Assembly: GCA_018268085.1 (NCBI GenBank)
Contig: JAFDXE010000006.1
Span: 62,001 to 126,000, forward strand
DNA: 64,000 bases
Direction of reading: 5' to 3'
Source: Bacteroidota bacterium
GTDB lineage: Bacteria > Bacteroidota > Bacteroidia > Chitinophagales > Chitinophagaceae
In this document: positions 15,614 to 23,093 of the stretch, in pieces
Position numbering within the stretch: the first letter of the stretch is position 1
Layout: the number at the start of each line of letters is the position of its first letter
The notes under the pieces: generated by a model
What the model was told of the DNA's origin: nothing
The model's database searches: none
What the model saw: only the letters and a program-made list of their open reading frames with translations
Translations under genes and position numbers: made by a program

Positions 15614-16291
15614 ATGAAAGAAGAGCTCACAGAACCAATTAAAGTCATTATTGCAGACGATCACGTACTGTACAGGGCCGGCGTAAAAACAGCCCTAAGC
15701 ACAAAAAAAGACATTAAAGTGATCGCTGAAGCTGATAACGGCATGCACTTGCTGAACTTAATCAAAAACCTCCAGGTCGACGTTATATTGCTAGATATTC
15801 AAATGCCGGTGATGGACGGGATTGCCACTTTGCCTGAAATAAAAAAAATAAGCCCTCATACTAAGGTAATTATGCTAACAATGGTAGACGACCAGAGTAT
15901 GATCACCAAACTAATGGAACTGGGCGCTAACAGCTACCTCACCAAAACCAGCGATAGTGAAATCATTTATGAAGCCATAAAAACCTGTTTCGAACAGGAA
16001 TATTACTTCAATTCACTTACCAATAAGGCGCTGCTGGTAAACCTCAAACAACGCAATGTAGGTCCACCTCAGCATATGGTATCGCAGGAAGTTCAACTCA
16101 GCGAAAAAGAAACAACTATTTTAAGATTGATGTGCGAAGAAAAAAGTACGAAAGAAATTGCAGATATCGTTGACTTAAGCCCTCGAACCGTTGAAGCTAT
16201 CCGCGATAAACTGAAAGTGAAAACAGGATCTAAAACAACTGCCGGATTAATAATGTATGCAGTAAAGCACAAGATCATTGAAGAAATGTAA
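15614..16291 (+). CDS. NarL/LuxR-family response regulator (module B, divergent orphan)
   Basis: A 225-residue regulator with a receiver domain (D15-D16, phospho-acceptor D61 in V-I-L-L-D-I-Q-M-P) and a LuxR output domain (K-E-I-A-D-I-V-D-L-S-P-R-T-V-E). It parallels the regulator at 12476: same strand, same divergent position relative to a sensor-kinase operon, and similar linker region after A/S-Y-L-T-K-T. It has its own terminator 18 bp downstream and is probably monocistronic. Targets are unknown; autoregulation through the CGTAAA motifs upstream is a reasonable guess. Confidence 0.92.
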   Translation: MKEELTEPIKVIIADDHVLYRAGVKTALSTKKDIKVIAEADNGMHLLNLIKNLQVDVILLDIQMPVMDGIATLPEIKKISPHTKVIMLTMVDDQSMITKLMELGANSYLTKTSDSEIIYEAIKTCFEQEYYFNSLTNKALLVNLKQRNVGPPQHMVSQEVQLSEKETTILRLMCEEKSTKEIADIVDLSPRTVEAIRDKLKVKTGSKTTAGLIMYAVKHKIIEEM

Positions 16292-16308
16292 ATCATAAAT
16301 TTTATATG

Positions 16309-16337
16309 AAAAGATCTCCGCCCGCCGGAGATCTTTT
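16309..16337 (+). terminator. Rho-independent terminator after module B regulator
   Basis: A perfect 12-bp stem, AAAAGATCTCCG (16309-16320) with CGGAGATCTTTT (16326-16337), closes a five-base loop and ends in a T-run, 17 bp after the stop codon. Confidence 0.85.
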
Positions 16338-16348
16338 ATTTTCAGGAC

Positions 16349-17197
16349 ATGCTATTTTTCAATTACAACGGCAAACTCTTTAAAGAAAACACGGCTATTA
16401 TAGGGCCGGATAACCGCGGAATTCGATACGGTGATGGATTGTTTGAAACAATTAAATGCAAAAACGGAGTACTCATTTTAACTGACGAACATCTTGCCCG
16501 ACTATGGAATGGGATCCGGTTACTACAGTTCAATCCTTCAAAGCTATTTACACCGGATATGCTTGAAAAGGAAATTTACCGGCTTCTTGAAAAAAACAAT
16601 CACACAACGGCAAGGGTGCGACTATCCGTAACCAGGGGAAATGGTGGTTTGTACGACACCAATGATCATTCACCACAATTTGTGATACAATCATGGCCAT
16701 TAGAAATTGACAGCAGCCGACTTAATCAAAACGGCTTGCAATTGTGTATTTACCCCCACGCAAAAAAAGCAGTTGATGCATTCAGCAATCTGAAACACAA
16801 TAATTTTCTTCCTTATTTTATGGGCGCCCTTTATGCCCGTGAACTCAAATGTAATGATGCTATTATTCTAAATACAGCCGACCGGGTTTGTGATACCACC
16901 ATAGCCAATATTTTCCTTATCAGCGGCAATACCATAACTACAGTGTCACTTGAGGAAGGATGCATAGCTGGTGTTATGCGTGCATTTGTAATTAGAACAT
17001 TGAAATTACTGGGCTATGAAATCAAAGAAAAAGTTTTCACAACCGATGACCTGGCTTCAGCAGATGAAGTCTTCCTTACCAATTCAATCTTCAACATGAA
17101 ATGGGTGGCAGCTATCGGCGAAAAAAAATACAGCAACACATTAACCACAAAAATATTTCACGAACTCCTGCAAACAAATCCTTCCGTATTTTGTTAA
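16349..17197 (+). CDS. Class IV PLP aminotransferase (BCAT/ADC-lyase/D-amino acid type)
   Basis: A 282-residue fold-type IV pyridoxal-phosphate enzyme. The N-terminal R-G-I-R-Y-G-D-G-L-F-E-T motif is diagnostic, and the PLP-binding lysine is in S-N-L-K-H-N-N-F at about residue 149. The C-terminal glycine-rich phosphate-binding segment E-G-C-I-A-G-V-M-R is also seen. The family includes branched-chain aminotransferase, aminodeoxychorismate lyase (PabC) and D-alanine aminotransferase. The length fits PabC or D-amino acid aminotransferase better than BcaT, but I cannot decide. It starts 11 bp after a terminator and is followed after 7 bp by photolyase. Confidence 0.82.
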   Translation: MLFFNYNGKLFKENTAIIGPDNRGIRYGDGLFETIKCKNGVLILTDEHLARLWNGIRLLQFNPSKLFTPDMLEKEIYRLLEKNNHTTARVRLSVTRGNGGLYDTNDHSPQFVIQSWPLEIDSSRLNQNGLQLCIYPHAKKAVDAFSNLKHNNFLPYFMGALYARELKCNDAIILNTADRVCDTTIANIFLISGNTITTVSLEEGCIAGVMRAFVIRTLKLLGYEIKEKVFTTDDLASADEVFLTNSIFNMKWVAAIGEKKYSNTLTTKIFHELLQTNPSVFC

Positions 17198-17204
17198 ACA
17201 TCCC

Positions 17205-18539
17205 ATGCAGGATCGCAGGAAGGAAAAAGTTTCAGTATTCTGGTTCAGAAGGGATTTACGAATAGAAGACAACGCAGGATTATATCACGCATTGAAAAGC
17301 GGCTTGCCCGTAATCCCCATATTTATTTTTGACAAGGCTATCCTCGAAAATCTCCCGAATAAATCAGATGCCAGGGTTGAGTTTATCGTAAACGCGGTTC
17401 ATCAACTCCAAAAAAAAATATCCGGTTATGGAAGTACCATTCTCAGTTTTCATTGCCTGCCTTTAGAAGCATTTACCCAATTGCAGAATGACTACAACAT
17501 TTTATCGGTTTACACCAATCACGACTATGAGCCGTACGCCCGGAAACGCGATAGTGAAATAGCTGCATTCCTCGAACAAAAAAACATCGCTTTCAAAACT
17601 TATAAAGACCAGGTAATCTTTGAAAAAGAAGAAATACTGAAGGATAACGGTGAGCCATACACGGTTTTTACGCCATACAGCAAAAAATGGAAATCCAGGC
17701 TGAATCCCTTTTATCTAAAAGCATATCCAACTGAAAAATATACACAACACTTTTACAAGAATCTCGTATCTGAAATTCACACGTTACCTCAACTTGGTTT
17801 TGAAAAAACAGGCATCGAATTCCCTCCCGATCATACCAGCGACAGCATCATTCAACAATATGCAAAACAAAGAGATATTCCGGGCATTCACGGAACGTCA
17901 AGACTTAGTGTTCATTTAAGATTCGGCACAATCAGCATCCGTGCGATAGCTGTTACTGCTAAAAATTTATCCGAAACATTTCTTAACGAATTAATCTGGC
18001 GTGACTTTTACCAGATGATACTCTGGCATTTCCCTAAAGTTGCAGATGGACTTTCCTTTAAACCTGCTTACGATAATATTGAGTGGAGAAAAGACAACGG
18101 GGAGTTCGAAAAATGGTGCAACGGACAAACAGGATACCCTATTGTTGATGCCGGCATGAGAGAATTGAACAGTACCGGATACATGCACAATCGGGTACGC
18201 ATGATCGTTGCATCATTTCTATGTAAACATCTATTACTCGACTGGAGACTCGGGGAAGCTTATTTTGCAGAGAAATTGCTCGACTTCGATCTTGCAGCCA
18301 ATAATGGCGGTTGGCAATGGGCTTCCGGAAGCGGTTGCGATGCAGCACCCTATTTTCGCATATTCAATCCATATCTTCAAACAAAGAAATTTGATCCTGA
18401 ATTTAATTACATTAAACGCTGGGTTCCGGAATTCCAGGAATTCAGTTATCCGTCACCGATAGTTGATCATGAATTTGCAAGAAAAAGATGTCTTGAAGCT
18501 TATAGCAAAGCATTGAGTATTGATAAAAAAACATTCTAA
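17205..18539 (+). CDS. phrB: Deoxyribodipyrimidine photolyase
   Basis: A 444-residue cryptochrome/photolyase-family enzyme that repairs UV-induced pyrimidine dimers with light. The N-terminal alpha/beta domain (V-F-W-F-R-R-D-L-R at 11-19) binds the antenna cofactor. The C-terminal helical FAD domain has E-L-I-W-R-D-F-Y, the W-C-N-G-x-T-G-Y-P-I-V-D-A-G-M-R-E-L segment, M-H-N-R-x-R-M and N-N-G-G-W-Q-W-A-x-G-x-G, all typical of class I CPD photolyases. The antenna type is not evident. Its stop overlaps that of the convergent mqnD by four bases. Confidence 0.93.
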   Translation: MQDRRKEKVSVFWFRRDLRIEDNAGLYHALKSGLPVIPIFIFDKAILENLPNKSDARVEFIVNAVHQLQKKISGYGSTILSFHCLPLEAFTQLQNDYNILSVYTNHDYEPYARKRDSEIAAFLEQKNIAFKTYKDQVIFEKEEILKDNGEPYTVFTPYSKKWKSRLNPFYLKAYPTEKYTQHFYKNLVSEIHTLPQLGFEKTGIEFPPDHTSDSIIQQYAKQRDIPGIHGTSRLSVHLRFGTISIRAIAVTAKNLSETFLNELIWRDFYQMILWHFPKVADGLSFKPAYDNIEWRKDNGEFEKWCNGQTGYPIVDAGMRELNSTGYMHNRVRMIVASFLCKHLLLDWRLGEAYFAEKLLDFDLAANNGGWQWASGSGCDAAPYFRIFNPYLQTKKFDPEFNYIKRWVPEFQEFSYPSPIVDHEFARKRCLEAYSKALSIDKKTF

Positions 18540-19339
18540 ACCGTTCTTCCGTTCACATGCTCATATACCTCCACTAATTTTTTTACTGCGTCATTTCCCT
18601 TTTGACCGAGATTGAGGGAATAATTGTTTACATATAAATCTATATGCATCCGCATAACATCTTCACTCATCTCCTGCGCATGTTGTTTAATATAATCGCT
18701 TAATTCAGGATATTTTGAGTACGCATATTCGATACTTTCCCTGATCAACCGGTCGATTTCTTGTTGAATTCCCTCAGGTATTCCCTTTTTAATAACAATT
18801 CCACCTAATGGAATGGGGCCCCCGGTTTGTCTTTCCCAGAAATCTCCAAGGTCTACAATCTTATGTAAACCTTTTTCCCCGTAGGTAAACCTGTTTTCAT
18901 GAATAATAACACCCAATCCTTTGCCTGCCTGAACAAAGGGTTCAATTTCATCGTAACGCAGGAAAATCTTTTTTGCAGCATTCGGATAGGCAAGTGAAAA
19001 AAGTAAATGAGCAGTGGTATTTTTTCCGGGAATTGCAATAACGCAATTTTCAACATTATAACTATCCGGATTATCTTTTGATATCAGTAAAGGTCCTACC
19101 CCGCTTCCTAATGCACTGCCACTATTCAACAATGAATAATTATGCATAACCAAAGGCCATACCCCATAACTGAGTTTAGTAATATCAAGCTTCCCTTCCA
19201 ATGCCCATTGGTTAAGTGTTTGTACATCTTCCAACACCGGCTCCAACTGAATGAAACCAGCATCAATTTTTCCATTTATAAGTGCATCAAATATAAAAGT
19301 GTCGTTCGGACAAGGTGAAAACCCAATTGTATATTTCAT
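18536..19339 (-). CDS. mqnD: 1,4-dihydroxy-6-naphthoate synthase (futalosine pathway)
   Basis: A 267-residue periplasmic-binding-protein-fold enzyme that converts cyclic dehypoxanthine futalosine to 1,4-dihydroxy-6-naphthoate in menaquinone synthesis. The N-terminal I-G-F-S-P-C-P-N-D-T-F-I-F motif and D-I-T-K-L-S-Y-G are characteristic of MqnD rather than MqnA. It has no signal peptide and is cytosolic. mqnB lies 27 bp upstream on the same strand, so the two form an operon. The first pathway gene (mqnA) and mqnC are not in the window. Confidence 0.93.
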   Translation of the reverse strand: MKYTIGFSPCPNDTFIFDALINGKIDAGFIQLEPVLEDVQTLNQWALEGKLDITKLSYGVWPLVMHNYSLLNSGSALGSGVGPLLISKDNPDSYNVENCVIAIPGKNTTAHLLFSLAYPNAAKKIFLRYDEIEPFVQAGKGLGVIIHENRFTYGEKGLHKIVDLGDFWERQTGGPIPLGGIVIKKGIPEGIQQEIDRLIRESIEYAYSKYPELSDYIKQHAQEMSEDVMRMHIDLYVNNYSLNLGQKGNDAVKKLVEVYEHVNGRTV

Positions 19340-19366
19340 TAATATTTTTTTAGCTATGCAAAAAGC

Positions 19367-19993
19367 TTATGATAACAGGCTAATTATATTCTGTAATACT
19401 ATATTCAGATTGTGTATCGCTTCTTTTGTTTTCCATTTTGTTTTATCCCGCTCTCCCACATAATTACTCAAACTCCTTAACTGGATAAAAGGAATATTTT
19501 CCTGCAGGCAAACATAATGCAACGCAGCACCTTCCATAGATTCTACATCAGGTGAATATTTATTTTTCAGCATGGCAATATGCTCAACATTATCTGAAAT
19601 ACCATTAACCGTAATACCTGTTTTTTTTGCCAGTTGAAATCTATTCAACATCTCATTATTATTTTCAAGCCACCCATTGGTAAATGGAAATTCATTTGCA
19701 TCCATAAATCCAACATCGAACAAAGAGGAAAACTGTTGTTGTTCATTTATCCCAAGATCTGCGAAATTGTCTTTTGTTACCTCTACTACTTCACCTAATT
19801 CGATTGTATGATCAAAACTACCTGCAATACCCGCCTGAACTACCAGGTCATAGTCTATCTGTTGCAGTCTTTTCATGATATGATACATAGCTATTGGAGA
19901 ACCAATGCCGGTGATCAGGTGATCCGTTGCGGGGTGTGACAGTAAAAGTGGCTTTATCTCAAATGCTGTGGCGGCAACACATAGAATTTTCAT
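19367..19993 (-). CDS. mqnB: Futalosine hydrolase
   Basis: A 208-residue nucleoside-phosphorylase-fold enzyme that removes hypoxanthine from futalosine to give dehypoxanthine futalosine. Family features are the T-G-I-G-S-P-I-A-M-Y-H substrate region, V-Q-A-G-I-A-G-S-F, and V-E-S-M-E-G-A-A with the catalytic acid region. Start ATG 19993 (M-K-I-L-C-V-A-A-T) is chosen because it directly precedes the first beta strand; an upstream in-frame ATG at 20017 would add eight residues. It is followed by mqnD. Confidence 0.9.
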   Translation of the reverse strand: MKILCVAATAFEIKPLLLSHPATDHLITGIGSPIAMYHIMKRLQQIDYDLVVQAGIAGSFDHTIELGEVVEVTKDNFADLGINEQQQFSSLFDVGFMDANEFPFTNGWLENNNEMLNRFQLAKKTGITVNGISDNVEHIAMLKNKYSPDVESMEGAALHYVCLQENIPFIQLRSLSNYVGERDKTKWKTKEAIHNLNIVLQNIISLLS

Positions 19994-20039
19994 AGTGCAA
20001 ATTTCGTAATAATGCACCGGAATTTTATACAGACTCTCT

Positions 20040-20047
20040 TACCTTTG
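20040..20047 (+). promoter_or_regulatory. Candidate -7 box (TACCTTTG) for the first PTPS-like gene
   Basis: TACCTTTG matches TAnnTTTG and ends 17 bases before the ATG at 20065. No clear -33 TTG is visible at the usual distance. Confidence 0.45.
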
Positions 20048-20064
20048 CAAAAATTTTGGGACTG

Positions 20065-20475
20065 ATGTTGTACGTCACACGAATAGAGCATTTTAATGCT
20101 GCACATAAATTATACAATCCAAACTGGGACCGCCAAAAAAATGAAGAAGTATTTGGAAAATGCGCCAATGATAACTGGCATGGGCACAATTTTGAATTGC
20201 ATGTAACCCTCAAGGGGCATGCAGATCCCGATACCGGTTTTGTGTATGATGTAAAAAAACTCAGCCTTATCATCAAAGAACATGTTATAGAAAAACTGGA
20301 TCATAAAAATCTGAACCTGGATGTAGATTTTATGAAAGGAAAATTATGTTCTATCGAAAACCTGGTGATTGGCATCTGGAACCAACTCGCACCCAATCTT
20401 CCCCAGGGCATTCAACTTTATCGCCTTAAGCTTCACGAAACCCCTAAAATTTACATAGAATACTTCGGTGAATAG
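20065..20475 (+). CDS. 6-pyruvoyl-tetrahydropterin synthase / QueD family protein (copy 1)
   Basis: A 136-residue COG0720 T-fold enzyme that acts on dihydroneopterin triphosphate. Zinc ligands are H14 (F-N-A-A-H), H39 and H41 (H-G-H), and the catalytic cysteine is C33. The spacing C-x5-H-G-H is that of 6-pyruvoyl-tetrahydropterin synthases; canonical QueD has C-x3-H-G-H. A late L-H-E-T-P motif supplies the pterin-binding glutamate. ATG 20065 is preferred to an upstream TTG. A paralogue follows, then folE. Its product may be a tetrahydropterin or 6-carboxytetrahydropterin for queuosine. Confidence 0.85.
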   Translation: MLYVTRIEHFNAAHKLYNPNWDRQKNEEVFGKCANDNWHGHNFELHVTLKGHADPDTGFVYDVKKLSLIIKEHVIEKLDHKNLNLDVDFMKGKLCSIENLVIGIWNQLAPNLPQGIQLYRLKLHETPKIYIEYFGE

Positions 20476-20619
20476 TTTTTACCTGCAAAAATCTTACGTA
20501 CACCTCCATTTGTTTCCTATCTCGAAAAACACGAATGCGATGTTTTAAAGAGTTTGCCGCAACAATTTGTAATTTTAATTGTATTTAGTAACAATCATAT
20601 TCAATTAATGCGGTTTCTG

Positions 20620-21033
20620 ATGGAGAATAAAGTAGCAGTATTCAGGAAAGAAAATTTTAATGCAGCACACCGGCTGTTCAATCCCGCTTGGGATGATGCA
20701 AAAAACGATGCAGTATTTGGCAAATGCAACAATCCGCATTACCACGGACATAACTACGAACTCATAGTGAAACTGACAGGCATCCCTGACAAAGAAACAG
20801 GTTATGTGATGGACCTTAAAATATTAAGCAATATTATTCAACAGGAAATAATTGAACGTTTTGATCATCGTAACCTCAATGAAGATTGCATCGAATTTAA
20901 AACACTGAATCCTACGGCTGAAAATATTGCTATTGTTATTTATGAATTACTCAGAAAAAAAATTAACGCCAATCTCGATTTGCAGGTAAGATTACATGAA
21001 ACCGAACGCAACTTCGTGGAATACCCGGCATAA
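20620..21033 (+). CDS. 6-pyruvoyl-tetrahydropterin synthase-like protein (copy 2)
   Basis: A 137-residue paralogue of the preceding gene. Zinc ligands are H17, H42 and H44, and the catalytic cysteine is C36 within F-G-K-C-N-N-P-H-Y-H-G-H-N-Y. This is strikingly close to the animal PTPS motif, again with C-x5-H-G-H spacing. The C-terminal L-H-E-T-E carries the pterin-anchoring glutamate. I chose the ATG before E-N-K-V-A-V-F; an ATG four codons earlier (20608) is possible. GTP cyclohydrolase I starts 51 bp downstream and would supply dihydroneopterin triphosphate, the substrate of PTPS. Confidence 0.85.
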   Translation: MENKVAVFRKENFNAAHRLFNPAWDDAKNDAVFGKCNNPHYHGHNYELIVKLTGIPDKETGYVMDLKILSNIIQQEIIERFDHRNLNEDCIEFKTLNPTAENIAIVIYELLRKKINANLDLQVRLHETERNFVEYPA

Positions 21034-21084
21034 GAATACCTGTATCAGTTGAACAAAACTAAACGAACAATTAAATAGTAAATA

Positions 21085-21681
21085 ATGGCCTATAAACGAA
21101 TCGAAGAATATGATGAAAAAATAACTGCTTCCATAGCGGACAATTATAAAAGTACCATACACCTGCTTGGTGAAGACGCTGAACGGGAAGGGCTTTTAAA
21201 AACGCCTGAACGTATTGCAAAAGCGATGCAATACCTTACCCAGGGATATTCGCAGGATGCAAAACAAATATTGGAAAGTGCCAAGTTTCATGAAGAAGTC
21301 AGCGAAATGGTTATAGTGAAGGATATCGAATTATACAGTATGTGTGAACATCACATGCTCCCTTTTTTCGGAAAAGCACATGTAGCCTATATACCAAACG
21401 GATTTATTACAGGGCTGAGTAAGATCGCCCGTGTAGTAGATGTGTATAGCAGGAGATTACAGGTGCAGGAAAGACTCACTCATCAAATACTTTCTGCCAT
21501 CAAGGATACACTTAACCCTTATGGCGTGGCCGTTGTAATTGAGGCATCGCATTTATGCATGATGATGCGGGGTGTTTCAAAACAAAATTCTGTTACCACT
21601 ACTTCTGCTTTCTATGGCGAATTTGAAAAAAATGAAACCAGGGGAGAATTCATGAAACTCATCAGTTCCAAACTTCATTGA
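21085..21681 (+). CDS. folE: GTP cyclohydrolase I
   Basis: A 198-residue type IA GTP cyclohydrolase converting GTP to 7,8-dihydroneopterin triphosphate, the entry point to folate and tetrahydropterin pathways. Zinc ligands are C87, H90 (in M-C-E-H-H) and C158 (in H-L-C-M-M-M-R-G). The V-A-Y-I-P motif and G-L-S-K-I-A-R are also present. Length is normal. It lies directly after two PTPS-like genes and probably shares their transcript, ending at the terminator at 21726. Confidence 0.95.
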   Translation: MAYKRIEEYDEKITASIADNYKSTIHLLGEDAEREGLLKTPERIAKAMQYLTQGYSQDAKQILESAKFHEEVSEMVIVKDIELYSMCEHHMLPFFGKAHVAYIPNGFITGLSKIARVVDVYSRRLQVQERLTHQILSAIKDTLNPYGVAVVIEASHLCMMMRGVSKQNSVTTTSAFYGEFEKNETRGEFMKLISSKLH

Positions 21682-21725
21682 TAACCTTTTTAATTTAAGA
21701 TTCAATTTCAATCATTAAAAAATTC

Positions 21726-21750
21726 ATCCCTCCTATTGAGGGATTTTTTA
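21726..21750 (+). terminator. Rho-independent terminator after folE
   Basis: ATCCCTC (21726-21732) pairs with GAGGGAT (21738-21744) across a five-base loop, followed by a T-rich tail. It separates folE from fabD. Confidence 0.7.
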
Positions 21751-21778
21751 TTTCTTTGTACAACACAAAACTATCAGT

Positions 21779-22669
21779 ATGAAACATGCATTTGTATTCC
21801 CTGGCCAGGGAGCTCAGTTCAGCGGAATGGGAAAAAACCTTTATGAAAACAATGAAAAAGTAAAAACATTGTTTGAACAAGCCAATGACATTCTTGGTTT
21901 CCGGATATCTGATGTTATGTTTACAGGTTCTGATGAAGAATTGAAAAAAACCAATATTACACAGCCTGCTATTTTCATACATTCTGTAGCAGCATTTGAA
22001 ACCATTCAACATGCAAATCCTGCAATGGTTGCCGGGCATTCACTTGGAGAATTCTCTGCACTGGTAGCAAACAGAACCCTCCATTTTGCAGATGCACTTA
22101 AATTGGTATCCATCAGGGCTTCCGCTATGCAAAAAGCTTGTGAACTCAACCCTTCCACCATGGCAGCAGTGCTTGGCCTCGACGACAGTAAAGTGGAAGA
22201 AATATGCGCAAATATTTCTTCAGAATCAGGAGAAGTTGTTGTTGCTGCAAATTATAATTGTCCTGGCCAACTGGTGATCAGCGGAACAATTAAAGGAATC
22301 GAAATTGCCTGTGAAAAAATGAAAGCAGCAGGTGCTAAAAGAGCATTGGTTTTACCGGTTGGAGGAGCATTTCACTCTCCGTTAATGCTGCCCGCCAAAG
22401 AAGAACTGGCAACAGCCATCAATACAACACATTTCAATAACCCAATATGTCCGGTTTACCAAAACGTAACGGCAAGTGCGATAACAGACCCTGCGGCTAT
22501 AAAAGAAAACCTGATTGCTCAACTAACGGGGCCGGTTAGGTGGACACAATGTGTGCAGGCGATGGTTGCAGACGGCGCTTCAGGATTTACGGAATGCGGG
22601 CCGGGAAAAGTACTCCAGGGACTGATACAGAAAATTGAAAAAGGAGCTATTGCAGACGGTGTAAGCTAA
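21779..22669 (+). CDS. fabD: Malonyl-CoA:ACP transacylase
   Basis: A 296-residue enzyme that loads malonyl groups onto acyl carrier protein for fatty acid synthesis. The N-terminal F-P-G-Q-G-A-Q motif, the nucleophile S88 in G-H-S-L-G-E and the partner H199 in G-A-F-H-S-P are all present, as is the arginine-containing segment R-A-S-A-M. It is cytosolic, of usual length, and follows a terminator, so it is probably transcribed alone. Confidence 0.94.
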   Translation: MKHAFVFPGQGAQFSGMGKNLYENNEKVKTLFEQANDILGFRISDVMFTGSDEELKKTNITQPAIFIHSVAAFETIQHANPAMVAGHSLGEFSALVANRTLHFADALKLVSIRASAMQKACELNPSTMAAVLGLDDSKVEEICANISSESGEVVVAANYNCPGQLVISGTIKGIEIACEKMKAAGAKRALVLPVGGAFHSPLMLPAKEELATAINTTHFNNPICPVYQNVTASAITDPAAIKENLIAQLTGPVRWTQCVQAMVADGASGFTECGPGKVLQGLIQKIEKGAIADGVS

Positions 22670-22733
22670 ACAACTATTGACCTGGCTCTGAATTTCTTTT
22701 AAATACTGCATCAGGGCAATTCGTATACACCAG

Positions 22734-23027
22734 CTATTGCTTTAGGTTATCAATATTTTTTTTAAACCAGTTCATGCCATAGGTCTTATTTATTTGCCTG
22801 ATTGCCTTACGGTTTTGTTTCAACAATTTCTTAGAGGCGGTTCCGCTACATGCAATTGTAAAACCATATTTTTCTTTTGTATCTATAAATTGAGGACATG
22901 GCATTTCAAAAACAAAAACGGTAATATTTTTTTTCCTGAGTTTATTGAATTTGGGTATAGAGCCAATCTGACCAAAGCTATTGATCCCAATCAACAATAT
23001 TACCAGTATCAATACATATTTTATCAT
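22734..23027 (-). CDS. Small secreted protein, possibly FEKKY-like
   Basis: A 97-residue protein with a hydrophobic N-terminal signal (about 1-20, ending N-S-F-G-Q). The mature part has E-M-P-C-P near residue 43, then E-K-Y-G-F-x-I-A-C-S-G, and a C-terminal Y-G-M-N-W-F. The K-Y-G-F followed by a cysteine-glycine region resembles the small FEKKY-domain proteins of Bacteroidota, but the match is from memory and weak. No function is assigned. It is a lone gene upstream of the large metalloprotease on the same strand. Confidence 0.55.
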   Translation of the reverse strand: MIKYVLILVILLIGINSFGQIGSIPKFNKLRKKNITVFVFEMPCPQFIDTKEKYGFTIACSGTASKKLLKQNRKAIRQINKTYGMNWFKKNIDNLKQ

Positions 23028-23040
23028 ATACCAGTATAAA

Positions 23041-23081
23041 ATGAATAAGCCCCGCCAAAAAAATCAGCGGGGCTTACTCAT
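23041..23081 (-). terminator. Strong hairpin between metalloprotease and small secreted gene
   Basis: A 15-base inverted repeat with one mismatch (ATGAATAAGCCCCGC with GCGGGGCTTACTCAT) closes an A-rich loop. On the minus strand it follows the metalloprotease stop codon at 23094. A T-run occurs only inside the loop, so termination is likely but not of the textbook form. Confidence 0.5.
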
Positions 23082-23093
23082 TAGATGGAAAGA

